27,089 nucleotides of DNA from an uncultured Clostridia bacterium (GTDB lineage Bacteria; Bacillota; Clostridia; Oscillospirales; Acutalibacteraceae): the NCBI GenBank assembly GCA_937898195.1, contig CALEJD010000034.1, positions 1 to 27,089 on the forward strand. Reading direction: 5' to 3'. This document shows positions 23,494 to 27,089 of the stretch, piece by piece (the stretch's first letter is position 1; every line of letters starts with the position of its first letter). A program made the position numbers and the translations under genes. Below the pieces are notes generated by a model. The model did no database searches and was not told where the DNA came from. It saw only the letters and a list, made by a program, of their open reading frames with translations.

Positions 23494-24116
23494 GTCTTAG
23501 AATAGCGCTCACAAAAGGCAGACTTGAAAAACAGACAGTTGAGTTGTTTCAAAAAATGGGACTCGACTGTGATGAACTTATAAATAAAGGTCGCCGTTTG
23601 ATTTTAAAAGTTAATGACTATGAAGTTGTTCTTGCAAAAGCGGCTGATGTTATCACTTATGTTGAACATGGTGTTTGCGATATCGGTATTGTCGGTCGTG
23701 ACACAATCGTCGAAAATGGCAAAAGTTTCTACGAAATGATGGATTTGAACCTTGGCAAATGTGATTTTGCACTTGCAACAAAAAAAGGTGAGAATTTCTT
23801 TGACGGATTCAACACAAAACGCATTGCTTCAAAATACCCCAATGTTACAAAAGCGTATTTTGAAGGCAAGGGAATGGATGTAAAGATTATAAAAATTGAA
23901 GGCTCTGTTGAGTTAGCTCCACTTTTAAACCTTGCAGACGGAATTGTAGATATTGTTGAAACAGGCACAACGCTCAAAGAAAATGGTCTGGAAGTTGTTG
24001 AGAAGATTATGCCGATTTCAGCAAGAGCTATTGTTAATATGGCAAGTATGAAACTTCGTCGTGATGAAATAGACGAGTTTTTAGAAAAATTAGGAAAAGT
24101 TATCCCAAAGGATTGA
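23490..24116 (+). CDS. hisG: ATP phosphoribosyltransferase, short form
   Basis: HisG joins ATP and PRPP in the first step of histidine synthesis. At 208 residues it is the short form, without the regulatory C-terminal domain, and so depends on HisZ encoded just upstream. LRIALTKGRLEKQTVELFQK, GIVGRDTIVENG and the PRPP loop DGIVDIVETGTTLKENGL are clear. The four-base overlap with hisZ fits equal production of the two subunits of the octameric complex. Confidence 0.97.
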   Translation: MSLRIALTKGRLEKQTVELFQKMGLDCDELINKGRRLILKVNDYEVVLAKAADVITYVEHGVCDIGIVGRDTIVENGKSFYEMMDLNLGKCDFALATKKGENFFDGFNTKRIASKYPNVTKAYFEGKGMDVKIIKIEGSVELAPLLNLADGIVDIVETGTTLKENGLEVVEKIMPISARAIVNMASMKLRRDEIDEFLEKLGKVIPKD

Positions 24117-24121
24117 TAGAT

Positions 24122-25411
24122 ATGATAAATATGGTCGTTGCAGACGGTAAAAATGAAGAGCTTTTAATCGCACAACTTAAAGAAAGAAGCGGTGAAGTTG
24201 ACAAAAAGGTAACTATTGCGGTTACTGAAATTCTTGAAAATGTTAAACTTAACGGTGATAAAGCGGTTAAGGAATACACAATTAAATTTGACGGTAAAGC
24301 ACCTGAAAAAGCAGAGATTTCAAAAGAAGAAATTGAAGACTCAATCAAAGAATGTGACCCGTTTTTTGTAAAAGCATTAGAAGATGCTGCAGAAAATATT
24401 CGTGATTTTCACGCTAGACAGCTGCAACAAAGTTGGCTCACACCAAAAGAAAATGGCGTTATAATGGGTCAAAGAATCCGTGGACTCGAAAGAGTTGGTA
24501 TTTATGTGCCTGGTGGCACAGCGGCATATCCATCAAGCGTGCTTATGAATGCAATTCCTGCAAAAATTGCGGGCGTTAAAGAAATTATAATGGTAACACC
24601 ACCGGCAAAAAATGGCAAACCAAACCCTGACATTCTTGCGGCTGCAAAAATTGCAGGTGTTGACAGAGTGTTCTTAATGGGTGGCGCACAGGCTGTTGCT
24701 GCACTTGCTTACGGTACAGAAACAGTATCAAAGGTTGATAAAATTGTTGGGCCTGGTAACATTTTCGTTGCTACTGCAAAGAAACTTTTATATGGCACAG
24801 TTGATATTGATATGGTTGCAGGTCCAAGTGAAATTTTGATTGTTGCAGACGAAAGTGCAAATCCAAAATTCTTGGCAGCAGACCTTATGAGTCAGGCTGA
24901 ACATGATGTTCTTGCTTCTTCAATCCTTATAACAACAAGTGAGAAAATAGGTGAAGAAACAAAGGAAGAGTTAGCTCGTCAATGTGCAACACTCTCTCGT
25001 AAAGAAATTATCGAAAAATCACTTAAAAATTTCGGTGCAATCATCGTTTGTGATTCAATGGATAAGGCTGTTGATTTTGCAAACAGACTTGCACCTGAAC
25101 ACCTTGAAATGTGTGTAGAAAATCCACTTGATTATATCGGCAGAATGGATAACGCAGGTAGCGTCTTCCTTGGCAACTATTCACCAGAACCATTGGGTGA
25201 CTATTTTGCAGGCCCTAACCATGTTCTTCCAACAAGTGGTACAGCAAGATTTTTCTCACCATTGTCAGTTGATAGTTTCATTAAAAAATCAAGTTTTATT
25301 TATTATACAGAAGATGCTCTTCGTGACTGCAAAGATAAGGTTATTAAACTTGCAGATACAGAAGGCTTAACAGCTCACGCAAATTCAATAAAGGTCAGAT
25401 TTGAGGACTAA
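24122..25411 (+). CDS. hisD: Histidinol dehydrogenase
   Basis: HisD oxidises histidinol to histidine in two NAD-dependent steps with a bound zinc. Seen are RIRGLERVGIYVPGGTAAYP, VGPGNIFVATAKKLLYG, GPSEILIVAD, the zinc ligands in SQAEHDV and in PLGDYFAGPNHVLPTSGTA, and the catalytic APEHLEM (Glu/His pair). I chose ATG 24122, with AAAGGAT at 24107-24113, over a TTG at 24113 inside the hisG stop. At 429 residues the length is normal. A 1-base gap separates it from hisC. Confidence 0.97.
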   Translation: MINMVVADGKNEELLIAQLKERSGEVDKKVTIAVTEILENVKLNGDKAVKEYTIKFDGKAPEKAEISKEEIEDSIKECDPFFVKALEDAAENIRDFHARQLQQSWLTPKENGVIMGQRIRGLERVGIYVPGGTAAYPSSVLMNAIPAKIAGVKEIIMVTPPAKNGKPNPDILAAAKIAGVDRVFLMGGAQAVAALAYGTETVSKVDKIVGPGNIFVATAKKLLYGTVDIDMVAGPSEILIVADESANPKFLAADLMSQAEHDVLASSILITTSEKIGEETKEELARQCATLSRKEIIEKSLKNFGAIIVCDSMDKAVDFANRLAPEHLEMCVENPLDYIGRMDNAGSVFLGNYSPEPLGDYFAGPNHVLPTSGTARFFSPLSVDSFIKKSSFIYYTEDALRDCKDKVIKLADTEGLTAHANSIKVRFED

Positions 25412-25412
25412 T

Positions 25413-26465
25413 ATGTTTCAGTTAAACGAAAAAGTAAAAAACTTAACACCTTATGAGCCAATCAGCGGTACTTATGAAATTCGTCTTGATGCTAACGAGT
25501 CGTTTCTCAAATTCCCACAAGAAATTGAAAATGAAATAGTAGAAGCACTCAAAAATACTGCATTTAACCGCTACCCCGACCCAATGGCAACAAAATTGGT
25601 TGATGGCTTTTCAAAATATTTCAAGGTTAATCCTGAATGCGTTACAGCGGGTAACGGCTCTGACGAGATTATTTCAGTTATAACAAATGCATTTTTGCAA
25701 AAAGGGGATAAGATTTTAACTCTTGAACCCGATTTCTCAATGTATCGTTTTTATGCTAAAATTGCAGAGTGTGAAAGTGTTAAGTATCAAAAAGACGAAA
25801 ATCTAGATGTGAATATTGATGATGTAATCGCACTTGCAAATAGTGAAAAGGTGAGAATTGTGATTTTCTCAAACCCCTGCAACCCAACGTCAAGAATAAT
25901 CACAAAAGAAGATATAAGAAAGCTCATAAATAATACAGATGCTTTGGTTGTTCTTGACGAAGCATATATGGATTTTGCAGAAGACGAAAGTCTTTTAGGT
26001 GAGTTTGAGAATTACGATAATCTTATTATTTTGAAGACTTGCTCAAAGGCACTTGGCTCTGCGGCACTTCGTTTAGGCTTTGCAGTTGCAAATAAAACAC
26101 TCACAAATGTAATTCGTGCTGTGAAATCACCATATAATGTGAATTCAGTTTCACAGGCTTTGGGTGAAGTGCTCTTTGCACATCCTGACTATATTGATGA
26201 TTGCATTGAAACAGTTGTAAATTCAAGAAAAGAGCTTTATTCTCAGATTCTTGAAATTAAGAGTGAGAAAATCGAAAAGATTTACGAAACTCATACAAAC
26301 TTTGTGTTCTTAAAGGTTAAAAATGCAAAGGAAATCTTCGAGAAAATGAAAGAAAACAGCATTATTATTCGTAATATGGGTGACTATTTAAGAATTACCG
26401 CAGGTACAGAATATGAGAATAAAAAAATGCTTGAAACATTCAAAAAAGTGTTGGAGGAAGTATAA
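25413..26465 (+). CDS. hisC: Histidinol-phosphate aminotransferase
   Basis: HisC is a PLP enzyme transferring the amino group of glutamate to imidazole-acetol phosphate. RLDANESFLKFP, TAGNGSDEIISV, FSNPCNPTS, LDEAYMDF and the PLP lysine in KTCSKALGSAALRLGF are all in place, followed by LRITAG near the end. ATG 25413 has GAGG at 25403-25406; the upstream TTG at 25401 is inside that site. Length is 350, as usual. Its stop overlaps the hisB start by one base (TAATG). Confidence 0.97.
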   Translation: MFQLNEKVKNLTPYEPISGTYEIRLDANESFLKFPQEIENEIVEALKNTAFNRYPDPMATKLVDGFSKYFKVNPECVTAGNGSDEIISVITNAFLQKGDKILTLEPDFSMYRFYAKIAECESVKYQKDENLDVNIDDVIALANSEKVRIVIFSNPCNPTSRIITKEDIRKLINNTDALVVLDEAYMDFAEDESLLGEFENYDNLIILKTCSKALGSAALRLGFAVANKTLTNVIRAVKSPYNVNSVSQALGEVLFAHPDYIDDCIETVVNSRKELYSQILEIKSEKIEKIYETHTNFVFLKVKNAKEIFEKMKENSIIIRNMGDYLRITAGTEYENKKMLETFKKVLEEV

Positions 26466-27037
26466 TGAGAACTGCAACAATCGAGAGAAAAACAAAAGAA
26501 ACAGATATTGCTCTTACACTCTGCCTTGATGGTGGAGAAGTGAGTGTTAATACTGGTGTAGGCTTTTTTGACCATATGCTCACAGCATTTGCAACTCACG
26601 CAGGCTTTGGTCTTAAAGTAACTTGTAAAGGGGACTTAGAAGTTGATTGTCACCACACAGTTGAAGATGTTGGAATTGTGCTCGGTAAAGCCCTTTTTGA
26701 ATGTTTGGGCGACAAGTCAAATATTGTTCGTTACGGTAGTTTCTTTGTGCCAATGGACGAAGCACTTGGCTTTTGTGCAGTTGACATCTGTAACCGTGAA
26801 TACTTGGTTTTTGAGGCATATTTCCCACAAGAAAAATGCGGAGATTTTGATGCTTGTATGTGTGTTGAATTTTTCCGTGCAGTAGCAGATAACGCAAAGA
26901 TTACATTACATCTTCGCGCACCTTATGGGGATAATTCTCACCATATTGCCGAAGCAATTTTCAAGGCGTTTGGCCACGCAATGAGCATTGCGGCCACTCC
27001 TGCGAATAAAACACTTTCTACAAAGGGGACTTTGTAA
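26465..27037 (+). CDS. hisB: Imidazoleglycerol-phosphate dehydratase
   Basis: HisB dehydrates imidazole glycerol phosphate using manganese. It is the monofunctional form (190 residues), with the metal motifs FFDHMLTAFATHAGF, DCHHTVEDVGI, and HHIAEAIFKAFGHAM near the end. No phosphatase domain is fused, so histidinol phosphatase must be encoded elsewhere. Four genes upstream and hisA downstream make the context certain. Only three bases separate its stop from the hisA start, so hisH, often placed here, is not between them. Confidence 0.98.
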   Translation: MRTATIERKTKETDIALTLCLDGGEVSVNTGVGFFDHMLTAFATHAGFGLKVTCKGDLEVDCHHTVEDVGIVLGKALFECLGDKSNIVRYGSFFVPMDEALGFCAVDICNREYLVFEAYFPQEKCGDFDACMCVEFFRAVADNAKITLHLRAPYGDNSHHIAEAIFKAFGHAMSIAATPANKTLSTKGTL

Positions 27038-27040
27038 TAA

Positions 27041-27089
27041 ATGATTATTTTTCCTGCAATAGATATTAAAGACAAAGAATGTGTGCGAC
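27041..27089 (+). CDS. hisA: HisA isomerase, N-terminal fragment cut by the window end
   Basis: Only 16 residues are visible (MIIFPAIDIKDKECVR). This is the typical first strand of phosphoribosylformimino-AICAR-phosphate isomerase, with the conserved PAID catalytic Asp. AAAGGGGAC at 27021-27029 is the ribosome binding site. The short length limits certainty, but operon position and motif agree. Confidence 0.85.
   Translation, partial: MIIFPAIDIKDKECVR

Overview
The window looks like chromosomal DNA of an anaerobic, AT-rich, low-GC Gram-positive bacterium of class Clostridia, probably an Oscillospirales/Ruminococcus-like gut bacterium. Reasons: the gene order pyrH-frr-uppS-cdsA-dxr-rseP-ispG-polC, a PolC-type replicase, the non-mevalonate isoprenoid pathway, a short HisG paired with HisZ, an Fe-S serine dehydratase, and strong AGGAG-type ribosome binding sites. 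The species assignment is inference.

Region 1 (1-1550) is mosaic. The first ~440 bases are visibly richer in GC and carry, on the minus strand, a signal peptidase I (SipW/ER-type) fragment without its N-terminal anchor. Next come a tRNA-Asn(GTT) with promoter and terminator, an array of small hairpins joined by TGAAAT or ATTTCA linkers, and a four-helix-bundle (23S IVP-like) gene. A second copy of the tRNA terminator hairpin follows, then a compact element (about 1279-1440) of nested inverted repeats with a possible pseudoknot, whose layout recalls HEARO/omega RNAs, though no iscB follows.

Region 2 (1551-11876) holds accessory and housekeeping single genes: a membrane-anchored XRE regulator, a short-chain dehydrogenase, a PAP2-family membrane protein overlapping a second XRE membrane regulator, an alpha/beta hydrolase, a SulP anion transporter with STAS domain, a helical ferritin-like protein, and a YhcH-family protein in an operon with an L-serine dehydratase that has an XRE DNA-binding domain fused to its N-terminus. 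A MITE-like repeat flanked by 12-bp direct repeats follows. A NahK-like sugar kinase on the minus strand closes the region.

Region 3 (12082-22207) is one long plus-strand operon for UMP kinase, ribosome recycling, undecaprenyl and phospholipid precursors, the MEP isoprenoid pathway (dxr, ispG), the RseP site-2 protease and the replicative polymerase PolC. This PolC lacks the usual 3'-5' exonuclease domain, while its PHP domain keeps all its predicted metal ligands.

Region 4 (22303-27089) is a histidine biosynthesis operon, hisZ-hisG-hisD-hisC-hisB-hisA(partial), with its own promoter and a palindrome overlapping the start of transcription.

The most notable items are the exonuclease-less PolC, the hairpin array with the four-helix-bundle gene between duplicated terminators, the orphan HEARO-like structured element, and the XRE-serine dehydratase fusion.
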